Below, one piece after another: positions 41,630 through 50,070 of a stretch of 64,000 bases of DNA. Source of the stretch: Chromatiales bacterium (GTDB taxonomy: Bacteria; Pseudomonadota; Gammaproteobacteria; Steroidobacterales; GCA-2729495); contig JAEUPZ010000006.1 of assembly GCA_016789885.1 (NCBI GenBank), forward strand, positions 62,001-126,000, read 5' to 3'. The translations under genes and the position numbers were made by a program. Below the pieces are notes generated by a model. The model saw nothing but the letters and a program-made list of their open reading frames with translations. It was not told the DNA's origin and searched no databases. The stretch's first letter is position 1. Every line of letters starts with the position of its first letter.

Positions 41630-42200
41630 CCGGCGGCACCATCGCCGCCAGCTCGCGGCGGCGGAAGCAGCCGGCCAGGTGGTCGTTGACCAGGCCGGTC
41701 GCCTGCATGAAGGCATACATGATCGTCGATCCGACGAAGGTGAAGCCCCGGCGCTTCAGGTCCTTTGACAGCGCGTCGGAGAGCGCCGTGCGGGCCGGCA
41801 CCTCACGCAGCGTCCGCCAGCGCGACTGCAGCGGGCGGCCGTCGACGAACTGCCAGACATAGGCATCGAAGCTGCCGAACTCCTGCTGGACGGCGAGGAA
41901 GGCCCGGGCGTTGCGGACCGTTCCCTCGACCTTGAGGCGGTTGCGGACGATGCCCGGATCGGCCAGCAGGCGCTCGACGCGGGCCGGGGTGAACCGGGCA
42001 ACGCGGGCCGCATCGAAGTCCGCGAACAGGCGGCGGTAGTTCGCGCGCTTGGTGAGGATCGTCGACCACGACAGCCCGGCCTGGGCGCCCTCGAGGACCA
42101 GGAACTCGAACAGCACCCGGTCATCGTGGACCGGCACGCCCCACTCCTCGTCGTGGTAGCGCACATACGCCTCGCTGCCGAGGCACCAGTCGCAACGCAC
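41613..42200 (-). CDS. tag: DNA-3-methyladenine glycosylase I
   Basis: A 195-aa HhH glycosylase removing 3-methyladenine. Zinc ligands are Cys in CDWC and the C-terminal HLAGC region; family blocks are RYHDEEWGVPVHDD, LEGAQAGLSWSTIL and the GFTFVGSTIMYAFMQATG segment. The GTG at 42200 follows the upstream phosphoesterase stop by four bases and starts at the family's VRCDWC; the longer frame upstream is out of context. It overlaps the convergent S46 peptidase by 17 bases. Confidence 0.94.
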   Translation of the reverse strand: MRCDWCLGSEAYVRYHDEEWGVPVHDDRVLFEFLVLEGAQAGLSWSTILTKRANYRRLFADFDAARVARFTPARVERLLADPGIVRNRLKVEGTVRNARAFLAVQQEFGSFDAYVWQFVDGRPLQSRWRTLREVPARTALSDALSKDLKRRGFTFVGSTIMYAFMQATGLVNDHLAGCFRRRELAAMVPPVTARR

Positions 42201-42204
42201 CGGT

Positions 42205-43275
42205 TCAGTCCGCCGGCGCCTCGACCAGCGGCAGGTACTCGCCGTCGTCGAAGACCAGCTGCCGCTCGGGCCAGCGCACCGCGCCGAGCCTCCCCTCGAA
42301 ACACGCACCGGCCGGCAGCGGCCGCTCCAGGTAGCGCACGCCCACCGAGAAATCGAGGCAGAACGCGTTGCGCCGGGGACCTAGCCACGCGTTGCAGGGC
42401 GTGTCGCCGAAGACATTGTCCTCGCCCCTGGAGAAGCGCCGCCGGGTGGCCGCGGACACCCAGCGCCAGTAGTGGCCGAACATCACCGGCACGTCGTCCG
42501 TGTACTCCTGCCACCAGGCGACGCGGTTGACCATGCGCCACTTGCCGCTGGCGAAGAAGGGGCTCTCCGCGAGCCGCTCCACCCCCGAGGTGGCCACGCG
42601 CAGCGGGTTCGACATCTGGAAGTGCTGGTCCGACCGGCCCATGGCCTCGAGCAGCGGCACCCGCGCCTCGGCATCCTCAAGGGAGCGGCCCCAGGTGCGC
42701 CACTCGTCGATGGCCCGCGGGTACAGGGCGTCGGCCCGCCATGCGGCGTCGGACTCGCGGGCGTGCCGGTCGTAGAAGGCCAGCAGCGATTCGCCTTCGG
42801 GCACGGCGCGCAGTGCGGTGATCGCCCCGGGCTGCCAGGCGGCGTGCACCAGGCGCAGGTCCGGGCGCTCGAGCACCACGGGCAGCGTCGCAAGGAAGGC
42901 CTGGAAGCGGGCGCGCTGGTCGGGATGCGCCGGCGTGGTGTCCGGGTACTTGCCCTTGGCGCGATCGTGGTCATCGGCGAAGAACCAGCCGTTCCCGCTC
43001 TTCGGCGCCGCGCGCAGCAGGTTCAGTTCGTGGTTGCCCAGCAGGCACTGGGCGCGGCCTTCGCTGACGAGCCTCGCCACCAGCGCGATGACGCCAGGGC
43101 TGTCGGGGCCGCGATCGCACAGGTCACCGATGAAGACGGGGCGCCGGCCCTCGGGGTGGCGGCCGTCGGCGTCGTAGCCGAGGGCGTGGAGCAGGCTGCG
43201 CAGCGCCCCGAGCTCGCCGTGGACATCGCCGATGACGTCGAGGGGACCGGTGAACAGCGGAGCGATGAAGGCCAC
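42205..43275 (-). CDS. Calcineurin-like metallophosphoesterase
   Basis: A 356-aa phosphoesterase of the bacterial PPP/ApaH-like class: metal-site motifs DVIGDVHGE, FIGDLCDRGPDS and LLGNHEL near the N-terminus, then His in LVHAAW and GHYW near the C-terminus. It has a long C-terminal extension with many Trp and Tyr. The start is uncertain: the first family residues follow GTG at 43275, but a -10-like TATAAC lies only 3 bases before it. It shares a short operon with tag. The physiological substrate is unknown; related proteins act on phosphoproteins or dinucleotides. Confidence 0.85.
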   Translation of the reverse strand: MAFIAPLFTGPLDVIGDVHGELGALRSLLHALGYDADGRHPEGRRPVFIGDLCDRGPDSPGVIALVARLVSEGRAQCLLGNHELNLLRAAPKSGNGWFFADDHDRAKGKYPDTTPAHPDQRARFQAFLATLPVVLERPDLRLVHAAWQPGAITALRAVPEGESLLAFYDRHARESDAAWRADALYPRAIDEWRTWGRSLEDAEARVPLLEAMGRSDQHFQMSNPLRVATSGVERLAESPFFASGKWRMVNRVAWWQEYTDDVPVMFGHYWRWVSAATRRRFSRGEDNVFGDTPCNAWLGPRRNAFCLDFSVGVRYLERPLPAGACFEGRLGAVRWPERQLVFDDGEYLPLVEAPAD

Positions 43276-43329
43276 GGCGTTATAGTCGCGGCGGCGGGCC
43301 GCGATTTCAACGGCCGGGGGCAGGCAGGC

Positions 43330-44094
43330 ATGGCAACGATCCTCATCACCGGCACGAACCGCGGCATCGGGCTGGAATTCGTGCGGCAGTACGCGGCGTC
43401 GGGCTGGGACGTCATCGCCACCTGCCGGCAGCCCGCCGCGGCCCTCGAGCTGCGGGCCCTCGCCGCGGCCACGGGCCGCGTCAGCATCGAGACCCTGGAC
43501 CAGGCCGACCCCGCCGACGTCGCTGCGTTCGCGGCGCGGGTGGCGGAGCTGGAGCTCGACATCCTGTTGCACAACGCCGCCCTGCTGGGCCCGGGCGAGG
43601 CCCAGCTGCTCGGCCGGTTCGATGCGGCGGCCTTCGACGCGCATTACCGCACCAACGCCCTCGGCCCGCTGCTGCTGACCGAGGCACTGCTGCCGGCGGT
43701 GGAACGGGGGCAGCTGCGCAAGATCGTCTTCCTCGGCAGCGCCGCCGGCTCGACGGCCATGCTTCAGCCCCCGGCAAACCTCTATGGCTACCGCGGCAGC
43801 AAGGCGGCGCTGCACCTGATGGTGCGCAACCTGTCCATCGACCTGAAGGCGCGGGGCATCACCGTGGCGCTGGTGAACCCGGGACTGGTGGACACCCGCG
43901 GCCTGCTGGACCTGCCGCCGGATGACCCGGGACCGCCGGACCTGGCGCACCTGGTCAAGCTGGTGCGCGCGGGACTGGTGCCGCTGATCCGTGCGGCGGA
44001 CTCGGTCACCGGCATGCGCCTGCTCATCGACGAGTGGACGCTGGAGCGGACGGGGCAGTTCGTGAATTACGACGGGCAGGCGCTGCCCTGGTAG
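43330..44094 (+). CDS. C-factor-like SDR oxidoreductase
   Basis: A 254-aa SDR of the CsgA/sniffer group: TGTNRGIG loop, Arg after strand beta-2 (ATCRQPA, favouring NADP), a HNAAL variant of NNAG, Ser in FLGSAAG, and YRGSK as the catalytic Tyr/Lys. This clade is named after Myxococcus C-factor, but most members are plain carbonyl reductases. A TATAGT element at 43281-43286 could be its -10 box. It is divergent from the phosphoesterase. Confidence 0.87.
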   Translation: MATILITGTNRGIGLEFVRQYAASGWDVIATCRQPAAALELRALAAATGRVSIETLDQADPADVAAFAARVAELELDILLHNAALLGPGEAQLLGRFDAAAFDAHYRTNALGPLLLTEALLPAVERGQLRKIVFLGSAAGSTAMLQPPANLYGYRGSKAALHLMVRNLSIDLKARGITVALVNPGLVDTRGLLDLPPDDPGPPDLAHLVKLVRAGLVPLIRAADSVTGMRLLIDEWTLERTGQFVNYDGQALPW

Positions 44095-44133
44095 TCGCGG
44101 CAGGCGGCGCGGACCTGGTGCCTCAGACTCGCG

Positions 44134-44210
44134 GCCGCACCTTCGCGGCTCCCGCGATATCCACCGCTCGTCGCGAACCCTCCTCGGACGGTTCCCCCTG
44201 CGCCGCTGCG
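44134..44210 (-). repeat. REP-like element, copy A (inverted relative to copy C)
   Basis: The reverse complement of this 77-base stretch matches 44906-44980 with roughly ten to fifteen differences. It contains the hairpin-forming GCCGCGAAGG type sequence, plus a GATATCGCGGGAGCC core shared exactly by both copies. Together they bracket the HIT gene. The rest of 44095-44308 holds no gene. Confidence 0.75.
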
Positions 44211-44308
44211 TTGGGCTGGGGTGTCTGGCCGGGGCCTCCGGCGCCAGCGGAGCAGGATACGCAGCGCCAGAATCCGGCACGCGCGTCTGCCTCCAGCCGG
44301 CGCCCAGC

Positions 44309-44722
44309 TCAGTCGCGCGGCAGCGTCATCGACAGCAGCGAGCGGATGGCGGCAACGTCAACGGAACGGGCAGCCCCGGGGCGCCGGCGGGGCGCCCACA
44401 CCGCGTCGGGGAAATGCGCGTCGTCGCGATGGCGCGGGATGACGTGCCAGTGCAGGTGCGGGACCTGGTTGCCCAGCGACGCCACGTTGACCTTGTCGGG
44501 GTCCAGCAGTCGACGCAGCACGGCCTCGACCGTACCGACCACCGCCAGTAGATGCGCACGGTCGGCGGGCAGCAGGTCCGTGAGCTCGGCGACATGGCGA
44601 TGCCAGACGACGCGGCAGAACCCCGGATGATCGGGGTCAGCCGCATCCACGACCCGGCAGCGCGATCCCGCCCAGAGCAGCAGGGCCGGATCAGCCGGAA
44701 CGCACAGCGGACAGTCGCCCAT
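44309..44722 (-). CDS. HIT family protein
   Basis: A 137-aa histidine-triad nucleotide hydrolase/transferase. The triad is HLHWHVIPRH, preceded by GNQVPH; the N-terminal CPLC resembles the zinc site of some HIT proteins. The second ATG (44722) is preferred since GAGGG lies 9 bases upstream, whereas the ATG at 44731 overlaps that site. Flanked by REP-like repeats on both sides, it sits alone as a monocistron. The substrate is unknown. Confidence 0.9.
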   Translation of the reverse strand: MGDCPLCVPADPALLLWAGSRCRVVDAADPDHPGFCRVVWHRHVAELTDLLPADRAHLLAVVGTVEAVLRRLLDPDKVNVASLGNQVPHLHWHVIPRHRDDAHFPDAVWAPRRRPGAARSVDVAAIRSLLSMTLPRD

Positions 44723-44833
44723 GGCAGTCATCCCTCGCCCGCCGCGTGCGGGCGTCACCCCGATTATGCCGGCTCCCGACGTACCGCAGGGGCACAGCGA
44801 CACTCGCTACACCAGTCGTCCGCCGGCCCAGGA

Positions 44834-45010
44834 AGCCGCGTAGGCGCGGCTACGGGGCTACGGCGTCACGGTCAGACGCAGGGGGCCACGACATCAGGTC
44901 CGCACCGCAGCGGCGGAGCGATTCCCTCCGAGGAGCGTCCGCGACGAGCGGGGGATATCGCGGGAGCCGCGAAGGCGCGGCTACAAGACCACGACATCAG
45001 GCCCGTACCG
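44834..45010 (+). repeat. REP-like elements, copies B and C
   Basis: Copy B (44834-44898) and copy C (44906-45001) are direct repeats in parts. Both hold a hairpin AGCCGCG/CGCGGCT with a small loop (44834-44853; 44965-44984), followed by CCACGACATCAGG (44886-44898; 44989-45001). The first part of C (44906-44980) is the inverted partner of copy A at 44134-44210. This is the form of a BIME-like mosaic. Outside the repeats, 44723-45022 holds no gene. Confidence 0.75.
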
Positions 45011-45022
45011 GCGCCTGCACCC

Positions 45023-45769
45023 TCAAAACCACACCCGCAGCCCGACCACAGCCCGCGTATCCCGCACCGGCTCACCCGCCGCGCGCGCGATGTCCGCCGT
45101 GTCACCGGTGGAGCCCGTCCACTCGACCCCCGCGTAGGGCGCGAACTGCCGCCGGATCTCGTAGCGAACGCGAAAACCCAGCGTCACCTCGGCGAGCCCC
45201 GACCCGATGCCGGTCGTCTCGTCGTCCTTCGCGTAGGCCTCGGCCTCGAAGCGCGGCGTCGCAATGAGGCGGTTCGTCAGCAGCAGCCGGTACTCTGCCT
45301 CGAAGCGGCTGCCGATCTGCCCCCGTTCGCCGGCGAAGAGGTCCGCGCGAACGCCGAAGCGCTGGGGCGCCGTGCCCTGCAGGCCCACGAGCCCGTAGGT
45401 CCGCGCCTCGCCGGCGCCGGTATCGTGGCGCACGCCGGTGACCAGGTTCCACCAGGCGCCCACCGGCCGCCACCACACCAGTTCCATGCGGGTCTCGTCG
45501 TTGTCGTTCCGCGTGCGCGTGCCCTCGCTTCGGAACATCAGCCGCCCGTCGTCCCGGCCCGCCCAGGCCGTGACGTCCCAGTGCAGCCGGCCGTCGCCGA
45601 CGTCCTGCCACTCCAGCTCCTCGGCCATAGCCATAAACACGAGCGGATTCTCGCCGCCGTGGGAATGCTCGCCGGAGTAGAACGCCGTGCCCTGGGCCCG
45701 GCCGGCTGCCGGCACCAGCAGGGCCACCAGCGCCAGGGCTGCGGCCATGGATGCGCGCTGCTCAGCCAT
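45023..45769 (-). CDS. copB: Copper resistance protein B (outer-membrane CopB)
   Basis: A 248-aa protein with a signal peptide (ALVALLVPAAGRAQG) and a beta-barrel pattern ending in the aromatic strand AVVGLRVWF. CopB/PcoB hallmarks are HGGENPLVFMAMAEELEW, YDVTAW-like strands and the block GERGQIGSRFEAEYRLLLTNRL. It is short: the His/Met-rich N-terminal segment found in PcoB is absent, leaving only a few His residues. The ATG overlaps the copA stop by 8 bases. It is likely a copper-handling outer-membrane protein. Confidence 0.88.
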   Translation of the reverse strand: MAEQRASMAAALALVALLVPAAGRAQGTAFYSGEHSHGGENPLVFMAMAEELEWQDVGDGRLHWDVTAWAGRDDGRLMFRSEGTRTRNDNDETRMELVWWRPVGAWWNLVTGVRHDTGAGEARTYGLVGLQGTAPQRFGVRADLFAGERGQIGSRFEAEYRLLLTNRLIATPRFEAEAYAKDDETTGIGSGLAEVTLGFRVRYEIRRQFAPYAGVEWTGSTGDTADIARAAGEPVRDTRAVVGLRVWF

Positions 45770-47780
45770 CGACGCGCACCTCGCGGAACATGCCGAGGTC
45801 CATGTGCAGCAGCAGGTGGCAGTGGTAAGCCCAGCGCCCCGCCGCATCGGCCGTGACGCGATAGCTGAGCACCTCGCCGGGCTTCACGATGAGGGTGTGC
45901 TTGCGCACCAGGAAGCGTCCCTCGTCGTCCTCGAGGTCGCTCCAGAGCCCGTGCAGGTGCACCGGGTGGGCCATCATCGAGTCGTTGACCAGCAGGAAGC
46001 GCACGCGCTCACCCAGGGCCAGGCGGATCGGCGCCGCCTGCGATGCCGGCACGCCGTCGAAGGACCAGCGGTAGCGCTCCATGTGGCCGGTCAGCCGCAG
46101 CTCGATGGTACGCGTCGGCTCACGGCCGTCGGGGTCGGCGAAGCGGCTGCGCAGGTCGGCGTAGGTCAGCACCCGGCGGCCGTTGTCCCGCAGGCCGACA
46201 CCCGGATCGGAGAGACGACGAACCGGCGCCGTCGCCCGCATGTCCACCGTCGGGCTGAGCCCGCCCGGCGGCGTCGGCGTCCGGGATGCGCCGAGGCCCA
46301 TGGCCGCAGGGCCGATGGCATCGCCACCATGGCCTGCCGCAGCGTGATCGATCGCGTCACCACCCGCCGGCACGTCGTGGCCCATCGCCGCATGATCGGC
46401 GCCGGAATCGGGGACACCATGGCCCATGGCCGCATGATCAACCGCATCGCCGGCCGACGGTGCGTGACCCATCGCCGAGTGGTCCACGTCGCCGGGCGGG
46501 GGCACGCCATGGCCCATCGCCGCGTGATCCACGGCGCTGGCTCCAGCAGGACCAGCGGCGTCGCCGCCGTGACCGCCATGCCCGCCGTGGCCATCGTGGC
46601 CCATCCCCATGTCGGACAGGGCGAGCGGCACGCGCGGATCGACGGCCGGCACCGGCGCCACCATGCCCGGCCGCGGCGCCAGCGTGCCGCGGGCGTAGCC
46701 CGTGCGGTCCATGGCCTGGGCGAAGATCGTGTAGGCCTGGTCCCCTTCCGGCGTCACGATGACGTCGTAGGTCTCGGCGCTGCCGATGCGGAACTCGTCC
46801 ACCGTCACCGGCTCGACGGGCTGCCCGTCGGTGGCGACCACCGTGAGCTTCAGCCCCGGGATGCGCACGTCGAAGAAGGTCATCGCCGCGGCGTTGACGA
46901 AGCGCAGCCGCACGCGCTCGCCGCGCCGGAAGATCGCCGTCCAGTTGGCCTCGGGTGGCTGGCCGTTGACGAGGAAGGTGTAGGTATAGCCCGTCACGTC
47001 GGCGAGGTCCGTGGGGTTCATGCGCATGGCCCCCCACATGGCGCGCTCCGATACCGACGGGCGCAGACCGTCGCGCGCCGCGTCCCGGAAGAACGTACCG
47101 ACGGTGCGCTGGCGGAAGTTGTAGTAGTCCGCCTGCTTCTTCAGCTTCGCCACGATCCGGTGCGGATCCTCGTCGGTCCAGTCGGACAGCACGATGACGT
47201 GGTCATGGTCGGGCGCCACGCGCTCGGCCGGGTCGACGCTGTCCGGATCGGCGGGATCGATGACGATGGCGCCGTAGAGCCCCAGCTGCTCCTGGAAGCC
47301 CGAGTGGCTGTGGTACCAGTAAGTGCCCGACTGGCGCACGGTGTAGCGGTAGGTGTACGTCTCGCCGGGCGCGATGCCGGCAAAGCTCAGGCCGGGCACG
47401 CCATCCATGTCGGGGGGCAGCAGCATCCCGTGCCAGTGGATCGAGGTGTCCTCGTCCAGCGTGTTGCGCACCCGCAGCGTCACCGTCTCGCCCTCGCGGA
47501 AGCGCAGCACCGGCGCCGGCAGCGAACCGTTCACCAGCACCGCCCGACGCCGGCGCCCGGTGATGCTGACGGGTGCCTCGCCGATGGCGAGGTCGAACTC
47601 CGGGCCCGTGAGCACGGCAGGCGCCGGCACGGATGGCTGGGCGGCCAGGCCCGGCGCGCCGAGGCCGGCCCAGAGGCCGGTGGCCACGCTGCCCTGGAGG
47701 AAGCGCCGGCGGCTCAGGGCCGGCGGGCGCAAGGGCCTGGTGACGGGGGTGCGGGACCGGGGCCCGCGCGGGTCGTTCAT
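45762..47780 (-). CDS. copA: Copper resistance multicopper oxidase CopA
   Basis: A 672-aa periplasmic multicopper oxidase exported by Tat (ALSRRRFLQG, 21-30). Copper sites are HWHG (115-118), HSH (157-159), HPVHLHG and the C-terminal HCHLLLHMDLGM (type 1 with Met). Residues about 390-485 form a His/Met-rich insertion with five DHAAMGH-type repeats that bind copper. ATG 47780 (AGGA 6 bases upstream) is preferred over an ATG 33 bases earlier. It oxidises Cu(I) and sequesters copper, in operon with copB. No CopRS/CueR gene is seen here. Confidence 0.93.
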   Translation of the reverse strand: MNDPRGPRSRTPVTRPLRPPALSRRRFLQGSVATGLWAGLGAPGLAAQPSVPAPAVLTGPEFDLAIGEAPVSITGRRRRAVLVNGSLPAPVLRFREGETVTLRVRNTLDEDTSIHWHGMLLPPDMDGVPGLSFAGIAPGETYTYRYTVRQSGTYWYHSHSGFQEQLGLYGAIVIDPADPDSVDPAERVAPDHDHVIVLSDWTDEDPHRIVAKLKKQADYYNFRQRTVGTFFRDAARDGLRPSVSERAMWGAMRMNPTDLADVTGYTYTFLVNGQPPEANWTAIFRRGERVRLRFVNAAAMTFFDVRIPGLKLTVVATDGQPVEPVTVDEFRIGSAETYDVIVTPEGDQAYTIFAQAMDRTGYARGTLAPRPGMVAPVPAVDPRVPLALSDMGMGHDGHGGHGGHGGDAAGPAGASAVDHAAMGHGVPPPGDVDHSAMGHAPSAGDAVDHAAMGHGVPDSGADHAAMGHDVPAGGDAIDHAAAGHGGDAIGPAAMGLGASRTPTPPGGLSPTVDMRATAPVRRLSDPGVGLRDNGRRVLTYADLRSRFADPDGREPTRTIELRLTGHMERYRWSFDGVPASQAAPIRLALGERVRFLLVNDSMMAHPVHLHGLWSDLEDDEGRFLVRKHTLIVKPGEVLSYRVTADAAGRWAYHCHLLLHMDLGMFREVRVDG
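46326..46529 (-). repeat. Imperfect tandem repeats coding the DHAAMGH copper-binding segment
   Basis: Five units of about 42-45 bases inside copA encode variants of VDHAAMGHGVP with Pro/Gly/Ala-rich linkers. Units vary in sequence but keep His and Met. Such segments change copy number among CopA proteins. Confidence 0.8.
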
Positions 47781-47904
47781 GGCATGTCCTGCTCGATGGG
47801 GACGAGTCGTCACGCGAGCCGCCGGTTACCGGCGGCATCGCAGTGAAGCGCGACCGGACGCGGCCGGCCGCCAGGCTCCGGGTGGAGCCGGTCAGGACAG
47901 GGAT

Positions 47905-48294
47905 CTAGTTGCGCAGGCGCCCGAGGCGCAGGTGGCGGGGCGGGTCGCCGGTGGCGCGGCCGGAGCGCGCCGCACCGCTGGCGAGGAGCGGCGCCGGAGC
48001 CCGATCGGTCGCGTCGACGTCACCGCGCAGGACGAGCAGCACCGGCACGGAGGCCAGGTGCGGCGGGTGGAAGCGGTCGCGGGAGACGCTGGCCGGCCCG
48101 TCGGCCGTGGCCTCGCCCACCGGCGACATGAAGCAGGGATCATCGGGGACGACGTGGCAGTCACCGCAGTGCTCCGCCGGGTCGCCGACCGTCGCTGCAC
48201 CCGCGGCCGGCAGGGCGAGCGCGTGCAGCACGGCGGCCAGCAACAGTGCTGCCAGCCAGCGTAGCGCGACGGGACTGCTCGATGCGGCCTTCAT
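47905..48294 (-). CDS. Small exported Cys/His protein next to copper genes
   Basis: A 129-aa protein with a signal peptide (about 1-34, ALALPAAGAA) and then HCGDCHVVPDDPCFMSPVG, a cluster of Cys, His and Met that could bind metal; the rest is Arg/Pro-rich without known domain. The layout resembles DUF2946-type proteins common in copper loci, but I am not certain. CxxCH also fits a haem site, but there is no cytochrome fold. The start is uncertain (ATG 48294, or ATG 48345 with a longer N-terminus). It lies upstream of copA on the same strand and may be the first gene of that operon. Confidence 0.6.
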   Translation of the reverse strand: MKAASSSPVALRWLAALLLAAVLHALALPAAGAATVGDPAEHCGDCHVVPDDPCFMSPVGEATADGPASVSRDRFHPPHLASVPVLLVLRGDVDATDRAPAPLLASGAARSGRATGDPPRHLRLGRLRN

Positions 48295-48385
48295 GAGGGG
48301 CCAGTCTACGCCCGCCCCCGCCCATGGCAACCGGACCGACATCACCTGACCGGCATTTAACGTCGTCCCGACCGGGACACGGGCC

Positions 48386-48424
<39 letters not shown>

Positions 48425-48575
48425 GAGCATTGCGCGGCGCCGGCGCCGGGCACTGCCGGTCAGGTCCCGTGGAGAGCAACTGTGCCGGCCACGGCCTCAG
48501 CCAGAGGCCCGGCCAGCCATCCCGCCGCGGCGCTTCGCGCTTGGGCCACGAACCGGCGGGGCCGGCATCCGGCGC

Positions 48576-48815
48576 CTACAGCTGCTTGTGCGACCCGTCG
48601 CAGTAGGGCGGGTTGCGGGTGGCCTTGCAGGCGCACAGGTACTTCTCGCCGGCCGCGGCCGACTGGAAGACCAGCGGCGCAAAGCTGCTGCCCTTGTGGG
48701 ACCCGTCGCAGAAGGGCTGCTTCTTCGACTGGCCACAGGTGCACCAGTAATAGTCGCGCCCGGCCTCGAGGGTGACGGGAATGGGCGCCTTGCCCGCTGC
48801 CACTGGCTTGTCCAT
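48576..48815 (-). CDS. Double-CDGSH iron-sulfur protein
   Basis: A 79-aa protein with two mitoNEET-type motifs, CTCGQSKKQPFCDGSH and CACKATRNPPYCDGSH, each with three Cys and one His to hold a 2Fe-2S cluster. It has no membrane anchor, so it is a soluble tandem CDGSH protein as in many bacteria. It is thought to act in cluster transfer or redox sensing. It is monocistronic, and its neighbours give no hint of the partner. Confidence 0.93.
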   Translation of the reverse strand: MDKPVAAGKAPIPVTLEAGRDYYWCTCGQSKKQPFCDGSHKGSSFAPLVFQSAAAGEKYLCACKATRNPPYCDGSHKQL

Positions 48816-48999
48816 CGCTGCGTGTCGCTCCTTCAGTTCGCATCACGGTAACGGCCCGCCCTGGCGGCGGCACCGGCCCGCCAGTCTGCCGCGTCGGCGA
48901 CGGCAGGCCAACCCTGCCCTGCGGCGGGCGGCGGCGGTTTCGCCACAAGGCCCGGGCCAGTAACATCGCGGCGCCCGCCACCAGCACGCCACGAGCCGA

Positions 49000-50070
49000 A
49001 TGCCAGCGACCCGCATGCCCGCGCCCGACCCTTCTCCCCACGTCGCAGGGCGTACGCAGAGCCGCCGCTGGCGCGCCACCGCGGCCCGCCTGCCGGCACT
49101 CGCCATGGCGGTGCTGCTGGCACTGCCCGTGGCCGACGCCGCCGAGCCGCTGCCCAGCTGGCGCAGCAGCGCCGTCAAGGACCGCATCCTCGAGTTCGTC
49201 GGCACCGTCACCACGCCAGGTGGCCGGGGCTATGTCACGCCGTCCCAGCGCATCGCCGTGTTCGACGATGACGGCACGCTCTGGCCCGAGAAGCCCCGCC
49301 CGGCGGGCCTGTTCGCGCTGCCGGAGCTGCGGCGGCAGGCCGGCGACCACCCGCAGTGGGTCACCGACATGCCCTTCCGCGGCGCGCTGGAGCTGGGGGT
49401 GAAGTACCTGACCGAGGCGCCGGACGCGGACACCGCCGAGCTGCTGGCCGCCGCCTTCGCCGGCAGCACCCAGGAATCGTTCCGCACGCAGGCGCGGCAG
49501 TTCTGGCAGTCGGCGAGCCACCCGCGCTTCGAACAGCCCTGGCGGCGGGTGGGCTACCAGCCCATGCGCGAACTCATCGACCTGCTGCGCGCCAACGGCT
49601 TTCGCGTGTTCATCGTCACCGCCGTGGACGTCGACTTTACGCGGGCCGGCGCCGAGGAGATCTTCAACATCCCGCCGGACGACGTCATCGGCACGGCCGT
49701 CGACACGTCGGCGGGCGACGACGGCGGTACGCCGGTGGCGCGGCGGCTGGCGACCTTCGCCACCCGCGTCGACGCCGGCGCCAAGCCGCTCGCCGTCGAC
49801 CGGGCCACCGGCCACCGCCCGATCCTCGTGGTCGGCAACGTGCGCGACGGCGGCGACATCGGCCTGCTCCGCTACAGCCAGGCGCCGGCCCGGGGCCGGC
49901 CAGGACTGCAGCTCGTCGTCGTACACGACGACTTCGAGCGGGAGTACGCTTACACCGAAGAGAACAAGGCCACGCTCGACACCGCCGCCAAGGCCGGCTG
50001 GACGACCATCAGCATGCGCTACGAGTGGAAACAGCTGTTCCCGTTCCAGGCTCCGGCCGTGAGCCCGTGA
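49000..50070 (+). CDS. Secreted HAD-family phosphatase
   Basis: A 356-aa HAD hydrolase with an N-terminal signal peptide (ALAMAVLLALPVADAAEP, about 33-50). Motif I is AVFDDDGTLWPEK; motif II is FIVTAVDVDF; motif III/IV appears as ILVVGNVRDGGDIG. The cap is between motifs I and II (GALELGVKYLTEA). Such periplasmic HADs are often non-specific acid phosphatases. The start is uncertain (ATG 49000 or 49015). Its stop overlaps the GTG of the debranching enzyme gene (GTGA). Confidence 0.85.
   Translation: MPATRMPAPDPSPHVAGRTQSRRWRATAARLPALAMAVLLALPVADAAEPLPSWRSSAVKDRILEFVGTVTTPGGRGYVTPSQRIAVFDDDGTLWPEKPRPAGLFALPELRRQAGDHPQWVTDMPFRGALELGVKYLTEAPDADTAELLAAAFAGSTQESFRTQARQFWQSASHPRFEQPWRRVGYQPMRELIDLLRANGFRVFIVTAVDVDFTRAGAEEIFNIPPDDVIGTAVDTSAGDDGGTPVARRLATFATRVDAGAKPLAVDRATGHRPILVVGNVRDGGDIGLLRYSQAPARGRPGLQLVVVHDDFEREYAYTEENKATLDTAAKAGWTTISMRYEWKQLFPFQAPAVSP

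Noticed and set aside
43023..43574. A minus-strand ORF opposite the start of the SDR gene, near the phosphoesterase promoter
   Set aside because: It is a shadow of two genes with full motifs; no independent evidence.
46326..46529. Regular 42-45-base repeats resembling a short CRISPR array
   Set aside because: They are in frame within copA and encode His/Met copper-binding repeats; units vary and there are no spacers.
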